Shown here piece by piece: positions 9,107 through 16,547 of a stretch of 64,000 nucleotides of DNA (the first letter of the stretch is position 1; every line of letters begins with the position of its first letter). Origin of the DNA: Melghirimyces algeriensis (lineage in GTDB: Bacteria > Bacillota > Bacilli > Thermoactinomycetales > DSM-45169); contig NZ_FXTI01000009.1 in the NCBI RefSeq assembly GCF_900182565.1, positions 83,308 through 147,307 on the forward strand, read 5' to 3'. The notes under the pieces are model-generated. The model made no database searches and was not told where the DNA came from. It saw only the letters and a list, made by a program, of their open reading frames with translations. Made by a program: the position numbers and the translations under genes.

Positions 9107-10471
9107 TTAATCGCCAATCGCACGAAAAATGATTTTGGCAATTAAAGTGTTGTCCAAGGTGCCGGTCAATCGGTTCGAATAAGGTCCATAGCTGTATATC
9201 GGAACGTTTAGTGCTGTGTGTCCGTCCGTTGTCCATCCGATCAAGGCTCGGTCACTGATTACTTTTGCAATTCCATCCGCCGTATTGTCAGCAGAACGAA
9301 TTATCTCTTTTTCCTCTGGTTTAAGATTCTTTATTCCGGCATAACGGGCCAGAACGGCTTCCAGATTGCTGCCGTCTGCTTTCAATTTTTTTGACATATA
9401 CTCCGGAGTCCGCTTCACCTTACGAATCACATCTTTGTGATAAGCATACTCACTGTTGGCTCCTACAGACATTCCACCCGTTTCATGATCAGCCGTCACA
9501 ATAACCAATGTATTTTGATCCTTGCTGGCAAATTTAATTGCCTCTTTGACTGCCTGATCAAAAGCGAGCGTTTCATTCACATTGGTGGCAGGATGGTTGG
9601 CATGTCCGGCATGATCAATCCGTCCCCCTTCCACCATCAGGAAAAACCCTTTATCGCTTTTACTGAGATGACGAATGGCTTTTTTTGTCATGGTCTTCAA
9701 GTGGGGTTCACGGGTCATTTTTCGATCCAGTTCATAGGTTAGATGTGAATCATTAAAGACGCCCAAAAGCTTTTCCCCGGTTGCTTTACGCAAGGATTTG
9801 CGATCCTGGACCACATCATATCCTTTTTGATCAGCCTCTTTCAGCAAATTACGTCCATCATCCCTGCGTCCACCTTCCGATTCTGGCAGGAAATGACGCC
9901 GTCCCCCTCCCAGCAGCACTTCAATATCCTGCGTTAACATCTGTGATGCAATCTCATTTTCCATCCCGCGATCCGGCACATGGGAGGCAAAGGCAGCTGG
10001 TGTGGCATGAGTCAAACGGGCTGTCGTGACCAACCCTGTCTTCAATCCTCTTTTTTCTGCAGCTTCTAATACTGTCTGAACATTATAAAAATGTTCGTGA
10101 TCCCAGTGTCGTTTGTTTCGAGGAGCTTGCCCAAGGTAGCCATTATCCGTTTTGTGACCCGCAGAGAAAGCTGTAGCTGAAGCCGCAGAGTCGGTAACCA
10201 CACTGTCATGGGAATGTGTTATGACATTGCCGGAATGTGTTAGCCGTTGCATATGTAGATGACCCGGCGAGTAGCCCCGCTTACGTTTAGTATAAGCGGC
10301 AGCTGTCACTTGGGGAAACCCCATTCCGTCACCCACCATTAGGATAACATTTTTCGGTTTATTGGAAATATCCTGCTTTCCGCCAGCTTGCACACCATGA
10401 ATTTGTCCACCGATCAAAGCAATTGACAAAACGATCATCAAGAGAACAATTCCCGCTTTTCTTTTTTTCAC
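9107..10471 (-). CDS. phoA: Secreted alkaline phosphatase (PhoA family)
   Basis: A 454-residue protein with an N-terminal signal peptide (KKRKAGIVLLMIVLSIALIG, probable cleavage near VQA-G). Metal and catalytic motifs of the E. coli/Bacillus PhoA family are present: VILMVGDGMG (first metal Asp), VVTDSAASATAF with the nucleophilic Ser, MVEGGRIDHAGHAN and VTADHETGG. It hydrolyses phosphate monoesters outside the cell for phosphate scavenging. Start is GTG behind AAAGGGGG. Bacillus homologues belong to the PhoP regulon; I did not find a clear Pho box here. A phytase lies 15 kb away, fitting a phosphate-acquisition lifestyle. Confidence 0.95.
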   Translation of the reverse strand: MKKRKAGIVLLMIVLSIALIGGQIHGVQAGGKQDISNKPKNVILMVGDGMGFPQVTAAAYTKRKRGYSPGHLHMQRLTHSGNVITHSHDSVVTDSAASATAFSAGHKTDNGYLGQAPRNKRHWDHEHFYNVQTVLEAAEKRGLKTGLVTTARLTHATPAAFASHVPDRGMENEIASQMLTQDIEVLLGGGRRHFLPESEGGRRDDGRNLLKEADQKGYDVVQDRKSLRKATGEKLLGVFNDSHLTYELDRKMTREPHLKTMTKKAIRHLSKSDKGFFLMVEGGRIDHAGHANHPATNVNETLAFDQAVKEAIKFASKDQNTLVIVTADHETGGMSVGANSEYAYHKDVIRKVKRTPEYMSKKLKADGSNLEAVLARYAGIKNLKPEEKEIIRSADNTADGIAKVISDRALIGWTTDGHTALNVPIYSYGPYSNRLTGTLDNTLIAKIIFRAIGD

Positions 10472-10561
10472 AAATTATCCCCCTTTATTATATTTTACAA
10501 AATCAAGGCTAAACTTCACCTGATAAAATGTCAATCTTCATGATTTAATCTTTACAAAAAC

Positions 10562-10588
10562 AAAAAACCTCCCCTTGATCGGGGAGGT
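10562..10588 (-). terminator. Intrinsic terminator of the ChaB-like gene
   Basis: ACCTCCCC GATCAA GGGGAGGT followed by TTTTTT on the minus strand, 25 bases after the stop codon. Confidence 0.85.
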
Positions 10589-10611
10589 TGTCTTAATTTT
10601 ATGATTTTTTG

Positions 10612-10854
10612 TTAATTCCGGCTCCATTGACCGATATTGGAATGTAAGCGAATACGTTTGGATCGCTTGATGTACTCGTCTTTTAAGCGATCCCAGGCAA
10701 CCTGGTGGGCAATCTCTTCCCGTTCACCCTGTTCGCCGGAAACATGCATCCAAATCAGTTGATAAGCCGTCGAATAAATTTGTGCTGCCCGGTAAGACAG
10801 ATGTGCTTTTACCTGATCATGCAATTCTAGGTCTTCCACTTCTTCCTGCGACAT
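10612..10854 (-). CDS. ChaB-like small protein
   Basis: An 80-residue acidic-then-basic protein. The segment AAQIYSTAYQLIWMHVSGEQ followed by EEIAHQVAWDRLKDEYIK matches the ChaB family pattern (A..IY..A...W......R.E.AHRVAWA.VK..Y). ChaB was named as a putative regulator of the ChaA cation antiporter, but its biochemical role is not established. ATG start preceded by GGGGGAG. It has its own terminator and no cation transporter adjacent, so the name should not be taken as a function. Confidence 0.7.
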   Translation of the reverse strand: MSQEEVEDLELHDQVKAHLSYRAAQIYSTAYQLIWMHVSGEQGEREEIAHQVAWDRLKDEYIKRSKRIRLHSNIGQWSRN

Positions 10855-11076
10855 CAGCTCACTCCCCCAACAATGAAAATAGATTTTTAGAAACCTTTAT
10901 GATGAGTTCCACTTATCTGATTCAATAAGGAAAATACCCCTTCATTAAACCGGATCTAACGGCAAAATACAAGACTTATTCACATAAATACGGCTTTCTC
11001 CATATACTCTACATCTTTACGGGCACCAACCACCCGGTTTTTTGCGAAAGAAGCTTCCCCATGATCACTACAATAT

Positions 11077-11652
11077 TTATGTCTCATCACCTTCTAAACT
11101 TCCAGTCTCTTTTCCATAGAGCATTGCAGTGGCCAACGCTTTTTCTTCTGTGGGAATTCTCACTTTAAACAGAACCCATAGATTGAAAAGCGATGTAATG
11201 GTTGCTGTAACATAGGCACCAAACATAACAGGCAGAGTTAAAATCTCAGTAATGACTACCCAATAATTAGGATGTCGCAGAAATCGGTATGGGCCGCGAA
11301 CCACTGGCTGATGACCAGGGATCACCATAATCCGCGTATTCCAATAAGGACCCAAAGAACGAATACACCAGATTCGAAATCCCTGGGCAATTAAAAACAC
11401 CAAAAAGGGAACCGGCCACCAAAAAGGAGGGGTCACGCGGAATATTGTCACCTCCACAAAGAGCCCGATAAATAAGAACAGATGAATGATCACCAACAAC
11501 GGATAATGACCTCTTCCTTCCTCATACCCTCCCCGACTTCGAATCCATTCGGTATGTTTTTTCGCAATCGACAGTTCCATCCCCCGTTGTAGAATCACTC
11601 CAATCATAACCACCACAAACCAATCGTTCATTTCCAGCATTGTTTTCACCAC
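11077..11652 (-). CDS. bpsB: Isoprenylcysteine carboxyl methyltransferase-family protein, BpsB-like
   Basis: A 191-residue membrane protein with four or five hydrophobic segments and the family hallmark GPYRFLRHPNYWVV near residue 117, plus a late EE pair (IPTEEKAL). In Bacillus subtilis the homologue BpsB (YpbQ) O-methylates the alkylpyrones made by the type III polyketide synthase BpsA (YpbP); the adjacent gene here is that synthase. The GTG start overlaps the synthase stop by 7 bases, so the two are translationally coupled. Confidence 0.87.
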   Translation of the reverse strand: MVKTMLEMNDWFVVVMIGVILQRGMELSIAKKHTEWIRSRGGYEEGRGHYPLLVIIHLFLFIGLFVEVTIFRVTPPFWWPVPFLVFLIAQGFRIWCIRSLGPYWNTRIMVIPGHQPVVRGPYRFLRHPNYWVVITEILTLPVMFGAYVTATITSLFNLWVLFKVRIPTEEKALATAMLYGKETGSLEGDET

Positions 11653-12710
11653 CGTATCAACACAAGCTCAGAGCTAAATCCAGGTCCCAGTGCTGTAAGC
11701 AAACCATACTCCCCCGGATGATGCCGCCGTTGGAGTTCCCGTTCCAAAACAAACAAAACAGTTGCTGAAGACATATTTCCATACTCATTAAGAATGGCAT
11801 AAGAGCATTCCAATGCTTCTTCCGGTAGTCCCAATACTTCTTCATAGGCCTTCAATACCTTCATTCCACCAGGGTGAGCAATATACCGACGCACCTGATT
11901 CAAGGGAACTCCTGTTTGATCCGAAAATTCTTGAATGACGGGCAACACCTCATTTTTTACAATTGCAGGGATGGACTTGGAAAAGATGACTTTCAGTCCA
12001 TTATCGGTCACATCCCATCCCATAACGTTTAAAGAGTCCGGCCAAGTAGTTGTCATGGTATCCAACACACGGGGTATATGGGAGGAGTTTGCAGGAAGTT
12101 CTGCTTCATCTCCCGCCAATAATACGGCTGCCGCTCCATCCCCAAAAAGAGAAGTAGCCACCAAATTACTTTTGGATCGATCATTGTAACGAAAGGTTAA
12201 ACTGCATAACTCCACGGTTAACAATACAACCCGACTGTCCGGATAGGCTCGGGTGTATTCATAAGCCCGTGCCACCCCTGATGCGCCTCCCACACATCCC
12301 AATCCCCAGATCGGTGTCCGTTTGACATGGCGACGAAACCCCAGCTGATTGACCATTCTTGCATCGATGCTGGGGGTTGCCAATCCAGATGTGGAAACAA
12401 AAAAGAGATGGTCCACTTCCTCAGGGGAAAGTCCTGCCGCATCCAAACAGCGGGAAATCGCTTCAACTCCCAATCTGCAAGCCGTTTCGGTATAAGCCCG
12501 ATTTCGTTCAGCAAATCCCCGCTCCTTTTCATACCACTCTCTGGGTCGACTCAACCGACGTGTTTGAATCCGAGAATTTGCAAAAATCGGCAGATAACGC
12601 TCTAGATCCTGAAAGGAATCCTTAAACAGACGGACGGCAAACTCCTGTGCCTCTTGCTGTTCCAGGATATGTTCCGGGACAGCGGTCCCGACAGAAACAA
12701 TCTTTGGCAT
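11646..12710 (-). CDS. bpsA: Type III polyketide synthase (alkylpyrone synthase), BpsA-like
   Basis: A 354-residue chalcone-synthase-fold enzyme. The catalytic triad is visible: Cys in WGLGCVGGASG, His in RYIAHPGGMK and Asn in EYGNMSSAT, together with SLFGDGAAAVLL and the C-terminal LGPGFSSELVL. It condenses long-chain acyl-CoA with malonyl-CoA to alkylpyrones or alkylresorcinols. I choose the ATG at 12710 because GGAGG lies 8 bases upstream; an in-frame ATG at 12725 has no good site. It is followed by the methyltransferase gene with overlap, as in Bacillus. Confidence 0.92.
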   Translation of the reverse strand: MPKIVSVGTAVPEHILEQQEAQEFAVRLFKDSFQDLERYLPIFANSRIQTRRLSRPREWYEKERGFAERNRAYTETACRLGVEAISRCLDAAGLSPEEVDHLFFVSTSGLATPSIDARMVNQLGFRRHVKRTPIWGLGCVGGASGVARAYEYTRAYPDSRVVLLTVELCSLTFRYNDRSKSNLVATSLFGDGAAAVLLAGDEAELPANSSHIPRVLDTMTTTWPDSLNVMGWDVTDNGLKVIFSKSIPAIVKNEVLPVIQEFSDQTGVPLNQVRRYIAHPGGMKVLKAYEEVLGLPEEALECSYAILNEYGNMSSATVLFVLERELQRRHHPGEYGLLTALGPGFSSELVLIRW

Positions 12711-12792
12711 TCCCGCACCCTCCATCTGTTCGACATTCCCTTAAACATTTTCCCATAGTCTCTCCACTGCTATTGGAAATATGCCCCAAAAA

Positions 12793-12821
12793 GAAAAAAC
12801 CATGCGGCTTCAACCGCACGG
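12793..12821 (-). terminator. Intrinsic terminator of coaA
   Basis: Minus-strand CCGTGCGGTTGAAGCCGCATGG hairpin followed by TTTTTTC, about 50 bases after the coaA stop codon. Confidence 0.85.
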
Positions 12822-12869
12822 CATCAATCATAATTGATAATAAGAAAATGATTCCTTGCGTTTCAATCT

Positions 12870-13817
12870 TTAGATCCTTCTGAGGTATACTTTTTTTACT
12901 GAATGATCCGGTCCCTTTTCCAGAATCAAACGGGCTCGTTCCCGTGTCGGAAGGATATTTTCCTTCAGATTCACCCGATTAATCTCCTCCCATATACCTT
13001 GAGCCGTTTTTTCCGCTTCCTCTACCGTCAAATCAGCGTAGCGGCGAAAATACGATGCCGGATTGCGAAAAGCTGTCTTCCTGAGAACCTGAAACCGTTC
13101 CTGATACCATCGAGCGATGTCCGTTTCATGAGCATCTACATAAATGGAAAAATCGAGAAAATCAGAAACGAACACACAAGGTGATTGCTGCTTATCCACA
13201 CAAAGATTTTGCAATATATTTAATCCTTCAATAATCAAGATATCAGGCTGATTCACCACTTTCTCTCTGTCGGGAAGAATATCGTATGAGAGATGGGAAT
13301 AGATTGGGACACTCAGACGTTCCCGACCAGACTTCAAGTCCGTAAGAAACCGGATTAATCGCCGGATATCGTAGCTTTCGGGGAAACCCTTTCTTTTCAT
13401 CAATCCCCGCTCTTCCAGTACCCGATTTGGGTAGAGAAAGCCATCCGTCGTCACCAGATCCACTTTAGGGTGTCCCGGCCAACGGCGTAAAAGAGCCTTT
13501 AAAACACGGGCTGTCGTACTTTTCCCGACGGCGACACTACCAGCAATCCCGATCACATAAGGTACTTTTGGATAAAGATCTCCCAAAAACAGTCCGGTTG
13601 CCTCAGCCATTTTTTGATTGCCTGTCACCAACAGATTTAACAAACGGGATAATGGGAGATAAACCTCTGAGGCCTCCTCCAAAGATAGATTTTCATTGAT
13701 CCCCCGAAGATCTTCCAATTCTTCTCTCGTCAGGGGCATCGGAACAGAGGCACGCAGTTGCATCCACTGTTCACGGTCAAAAGTGAGATATTGTGAAATA
13801 CCCTTCGTCACACTCAT
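12870..13817 (-). CDS. coaA: Pantothenate kinase, type I (CoaA)
   Basis: A 315-residue P-loop kinase, the normal length for CoaA. Walker A is GIAGSVAVGKSTTARVL near residue 94; downstream are the CoaA-specific LVTTDGFLYPNRVLEERG and GFPESYD segments and LIIEGLNILQN. It phosphorylates pantothenate, the first step of coenzyme A synthesis, in the cytoplasm. ATG preceded by AGAGGA. Monocistronic with a strong terminator. Many Firmicutes use type III CoaX instead; type I is found in Bacillus alongside CoaX, so redundancy is possible. Confidence 0.96.
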   Translation of the reverse strand: MSVTKGISQYLTFDREQWMQLRASVPMPLTREELEDLRGINENLSLEEASEVYLPLSRLLNLLVTGNQKMAEATGLFLGDLYPKVPYVIGIAGSVAVGKSTTARVLKALLRRWPGHPKVDLVTTDGFLYPNRVLEERGLMKRKGFPESYDIRRLIRFLTDLKSGRERLSVPIYSHLSYDILPDREKVVNQPDILIIEGLNILQNLCVDKQQSPCVFVSDFLDFSIYVDAHETDIARWYQERFQVLRKTAFRNPASYFRRYADLTVEEAEKTAQGIWEEINRVNLKENILPTRERARLILEKGPDHSVKKVYLRRI

Positions 13818-14065
13818 TGCATCGGTTCCTCTCTTTCCACGGAACAGTCCAGATCCTGTTCAAAAGAAAACAAGCCTATGATTCTACTATGACACAATTC
13901 TCTCCTTCATTTCCACATGTATCAAACGAGCTGGAATACATCCCTTTATGATCCATGAGAAAACCATGATCAAAGTAATATTTATAGTTTAAAATTAAAG
14001 CAACCACACAATTTTTTGTGCTAAAATGCAAAACAGATTTTTCTATTCATTTGGAGTGTATATGG

Positions 14066-15046
14066 TTGAAAATTAAATTTGCACTGACGCACTGGCTAGT
14101 AGCAGGATCTGCTGTCGCCCTTTTTATCTTGGATTTGTGGATCGAAAACGGTTCCGGTACGGTCTATTCCAATTATTATCTGGAAGATATCCTAGGGTAC
14201 AGGTTCCCCTTGATCGTCACTTTTCTTTTACTGATTTTTTGTATTCTGATCGCCCGAATGCGAGGGGAAGTCTACAAAGATATTTTGGCTGATAAGGCAC
14301 GGACGTTTATGGAACTGTACGATCACCTGAATGAAATGCAGTGGAGAAGTTCCATAGAAAAAGCAATGGAAAAATTCGCACGAAATGAACCTCATGTACT
14401 TGCTTCACAGTTGTATAAATACAATATGAAGCATTATCACCGCCATGTAAAAGTTCAAGTGAATCATATCACAGCTTATGTTTCGGAAGGTTTTGAGCTA
14501 AATGCTTTGGTACAGATTATCTTTGACATCGATAAAGATCTATACTATCGGTTTCTCCGTGCCAAAAGGGATATTGACAAGAATAAACCGGATTCGTTGC
14601 TTTCCTTGATCGGGGAAATCTATCATGAAATCAAGGAATATGGCAACCGTGATCAAGTGAATGATAATCTCAGCCTAAAATACGCTTTTTTGGTCATGGG
14701 TATCAATCTTTTGGAGAACAAATTAAACATCGAGGTTTCTTTTCCGCTCGATGAAGATCTGATCATGGCATTGAACGAACAAAAACGAACGGGCATCTTA
14801 AGAGGAATCTTGCTGGACGAAGAAGTATATATCTTTGAACACAAAGGCACCAGTCGGAAACGGGGTCGTCTCTATCTCACAAGAACAACCGAAATTAAAG
14901 GAACACCCTATATTTTCATGCTGACGCTGAACCCTGACATCCTGTATGAAGATGATGAATACAATGAATTGGATCGCATTCAACAAAAGTTTGCAAAACA
15001 TATGCAAAGTACTTTTCATTTACCGTATAATGACCCTATAGATTGA
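14066..15046 (+). CDS. Uncharacterised membrane-anchored protein
   Basis: Family not recognised. About 326 residues with two hydrophobic segments near the N-terminus (ALTHWLVAGSAVALFILDLW and FPLIVTFLLLIFCILIARM), then a long soluble region of mixed charge, probably helical up to about residue 230 and richer in beta structure afterwards (LRGILLDEEVYIFEHKG, GRLYLTRTTEIKGTPYIFML). I prefer the TTG at 14066 because GGAG lies 9 bases upstream; an in-frame GTG at 14018 has no site. A 56-codon gene follows 11 bases after the stop, so they are probably co-transcribed. The fold suggests a membrane-tethered cytoplasmic sensor or effector, but that is a guess. Confidence 0.75.
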   Translation: MKIKFALTHWLVAGSAVALFILDLWIENGSGTVYSNYYLEDILGYRFPLIVTFLLLIFCILIARMRGEVYKDILADKARTFMELYDHLNEMQWRSSIEKAMEKFARNEPHVLASQLYKYNMKHYHRHVKVQVNHITAYVSEGFELNALVQIIFDIDKDLYYRFLRAKRDIDKNKPDSLLSLIGEIYHEIKEYGNRDQVNDNLSLKYAFLVMGINLLENKLNIEVSFPLDEDLIMALNEQKRTGILRGILLDEEVYIFEHKGTSRKRGRLYLTRTTEIKGTPYIFMLTLNPDILYEDDEYNELDRIQQKFAKHMQSTFHLPYNDPID

Positions 15047-15057
15047 AAGGGGGCTGA

Positions 15058-15228
15058 TTGATTTTGGAAAAATCCACAGAAGGCGATTATATGAATGAAG
15101 AATGGGTTATTGACAATTTGCGACAACTGGGATTCACGGTAAAAAAGGATGGAGTCAAAAAAGTAAATCACCAACAATTATTTTCCGCTGTCTTGGGAAA
15201 AACAGAAAGTCGCCTCATATTGGGATGA
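15058..15228 (+). CDS. Small protein of unknown function (about 55 residues)
   Basis: A short open frame behind AAAGGGGG, starting at TTG 15058 or the in-frame TTG at 15064, and ending just before a terminator. The product is charged and soluble: it contains NEEWVIDNLRQLGFTVKKDG and a C-terminal half KKVNHQQLFSAVLGKTESR. Support is the strong ribosome-binding site, the tight 11-base spacing after the membrane-protein gene, and termination right behind it. I do not recognise the family. Confidence 0.55.
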   Translation: MILEKSTEGDYMNEEWVIDNLRQLGFTVKKDGVKKVNHQQLFSAVLGKTESRLILG

Positions 15229-15230
15229 TT

Positions 15231-15266
15231 TTTTAAAAACCTGGGCCTGTGCCCAGGTTTTTTCTT
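15231..15266. terminator. Bidirectional terminator, embedded in the arsA 3' end
   Basis: AACCTGGGC CTGT GCCCAGGTT with T-runs on both strands. It serves the plus-strand pair at 14.1-15.2 kb and the minus-strand cstA-arsA operon. On the minus strand the hairpin lies inside the last codons of the ArsA gene, and its stop codon TAA is at the end of the T-run. Confidence 0.88.
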
Positions 15267-16234
15267 CCCATTTCCTGTAGCGTTCCAAATCCATCCGCCT
15301 CCAACACTTTCGCCACTCTTTCCACTCCGTTCAGTCCACGAATCTCGTCGGGATAAAGAGGAATCACGGTCCGGGAAAGTTTGGCGAACCGTTTTTCAAT
15401 TTCCTGAAGGTAACCATTTTCAATCGCTCTCCTTCCGGCAAGAAACGTACCATCCGCATCATCAGGAATCACACGGTTTACAAGAATCCCAGAAACGGGA
15501 ACGCCATATTTTTTCAATAACTTCATCGCTTTCTCCGATTCCAAAATGGAGAGCCTCTCCGGATTGAGAACAAAGTAAAAAGATGTGATTTTTGGATTGA
15601 GAAGACGCTTCCGTGCAGAGGTATATCGATTTTTTCTTCTCTCCAACAATTCATAAACCCGATCCTTCGGTTCTTCCGATCCTCTGGATACATGCTGGAA
15701 CATTCGATGCAGTTCCTGGGTTTTCTTTCGTCTGCTTAACATTCCTTCCACCCACACCCCCATCAGTTCGGGCAATGTTAACAAACGCAGGGTATGCCCT
15801 GTCGGCGCGGTGTCAAAGACAATCCGGTCGTAATCGGATTCAGCTGCAAGAATAACCGAAACCATCGCATCAAAAAGTGCTGCTTCGTCGGCTCCGGGAG
15901 AAGCAAGAGCGAAATCCATCTGCCGCTCTGCTTCCCGCAATACACCCGGAGCAGCCAACCCCTTCATATTCTGTTTTACTTCCTCTATATACTGTTGGGA
16001 TACTTTTTCTGGATCAATCTCCTGCACCCATAGGTGAGCGGTTACATGAACCGGTTCCGCCGCCGTTTTTAACTCCAAAAGATCCCCCAATGAGTGTGCA
16101 GGATCAGTGGAAACCAGCAATGTTTGGTAACCCCGTTGAGCCAAGGCTACTGCATAAGCAACCGAACAGGTGGTTTTTCCTACCCCACCCTTCCCTCCGA
16201 AAAAGGTGATTCTTTCTCTCTCCAATGCCAACAT
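15233..16234 (-). CDS. ArsA/GET3-family ATPase
   Basis: A 333-residue P-loop ATPase with the deviant Walker A FFGGKGGVGKTT near residue 11, switch I VSTDPAHSLGDLL and switch II FDTAPTGHTLRLL. These are hallmarks of the ArsA/TRC40 (GET3) family within the SIMIBI class. Single-domain, unlike plasmid ArsA, which has two halves. No ArsB or ArsR is nearby, so arsenite export is unlikely. It is the third gene of an operon with CstA and a small CC-tailed protein, 13 bases downstream of the latter, so a role in membrane insertion or assembly of that system is plausible inference. The C-terminal tail GRKNLGTGPGF is encoded by the terminator hairpin. Confidence 0.85.
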   Translation of the reverse strand: MLALERERITFFGGKGGVGKTTCSVAYAVALAQRGYQTLLVSTDPAHSLGDLLELKTAAEPVHVTAHLWVQEIDPEKVSQQYIEEVKQNMKGLAAPGVLREAERQMDFALASPGADEAALFDAMVSVILAAESDYDRIVFDTAPTGHTLRLLTLPELMGVWVEGMLSRRKKTQELHRMFQHVSRGSEEPKDRVYELLERRKNRYTSARKRLLNPKITSFYFVLNPERLSILESEKAMKLLKKYGVPVSGILVNRVIPDDADGTFLAGRRAIENGYLQEIEKRFAKLSRTVIPLYPDEIRGLNGVERVAKVLEADGFGTLQEMGRKNLGTGPGF

Positions 16235-16247
16235 TTTTTCCCCTCTC

Positions 16248-16526
16248 TTAACAGCATTTAAATCCTTCCAACGGAGATTTTTCCATACCCATCCTTTGGT
16301 GCCACTGATGAAAATCCTCCACCATAAACGGTATCAACTCCAATGTGTAGTAGGAAACCGGGTTTGGCACTCCCAACGTCTCACACAACGCGAGAAGTTT
16401 AAAGAGATCTTCTTCATTCTGAATTTCCTTCAGCATCGTTCGACGGTAAGGAACAAAATACATCTCCTCATAAAACCATTTGATTTGATTCCACCATTGA
16501 CGAACTTTTGCTGGATCATAAAACAT
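16248..16526 (-). CDS. Small CC-tailed protein (probably the cory-CC-star family)
   Basis: A 92-residue soluble protein rich in aromatic residues (QWWNQIKWFYEEMYFVPYRR) that ends exactly in KCC. A C-terminal Cys-Cys before the stop codon is the defining mark of a small conserved family that I recall under the name cory-CC-star; I could not check the match. The gene lies 21 bases after cstA and 13 bases before the ArsA ATPase. In E. coli a different small protein (YbdD) accompanies CstA; this one may play a similar accessory role. The terminal cysteines could bind metal, be lipidated or form disulfides, which the sequence cannot decide. Confidence 0.65.
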   Translation of the reverse strand: MFYDPAKVRQWWNQIKWFYEEMYFVPYRRTMLKEIQNEEDLFKLLALCETLGVPNPVSYYTLELIPFMVEDFHQWHQRMGMEKSPLEGFKCC

Positions 16527-16547
16527 ATGCTCCCCCCCTTTCTCCTG

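Noticed and set aside
15233..16234. Arsenic-resistance ATPase ArsA
   Set aside because: Single-domain protein without ArsB, ArsD or ArsR nearby; the operon is with cstA.
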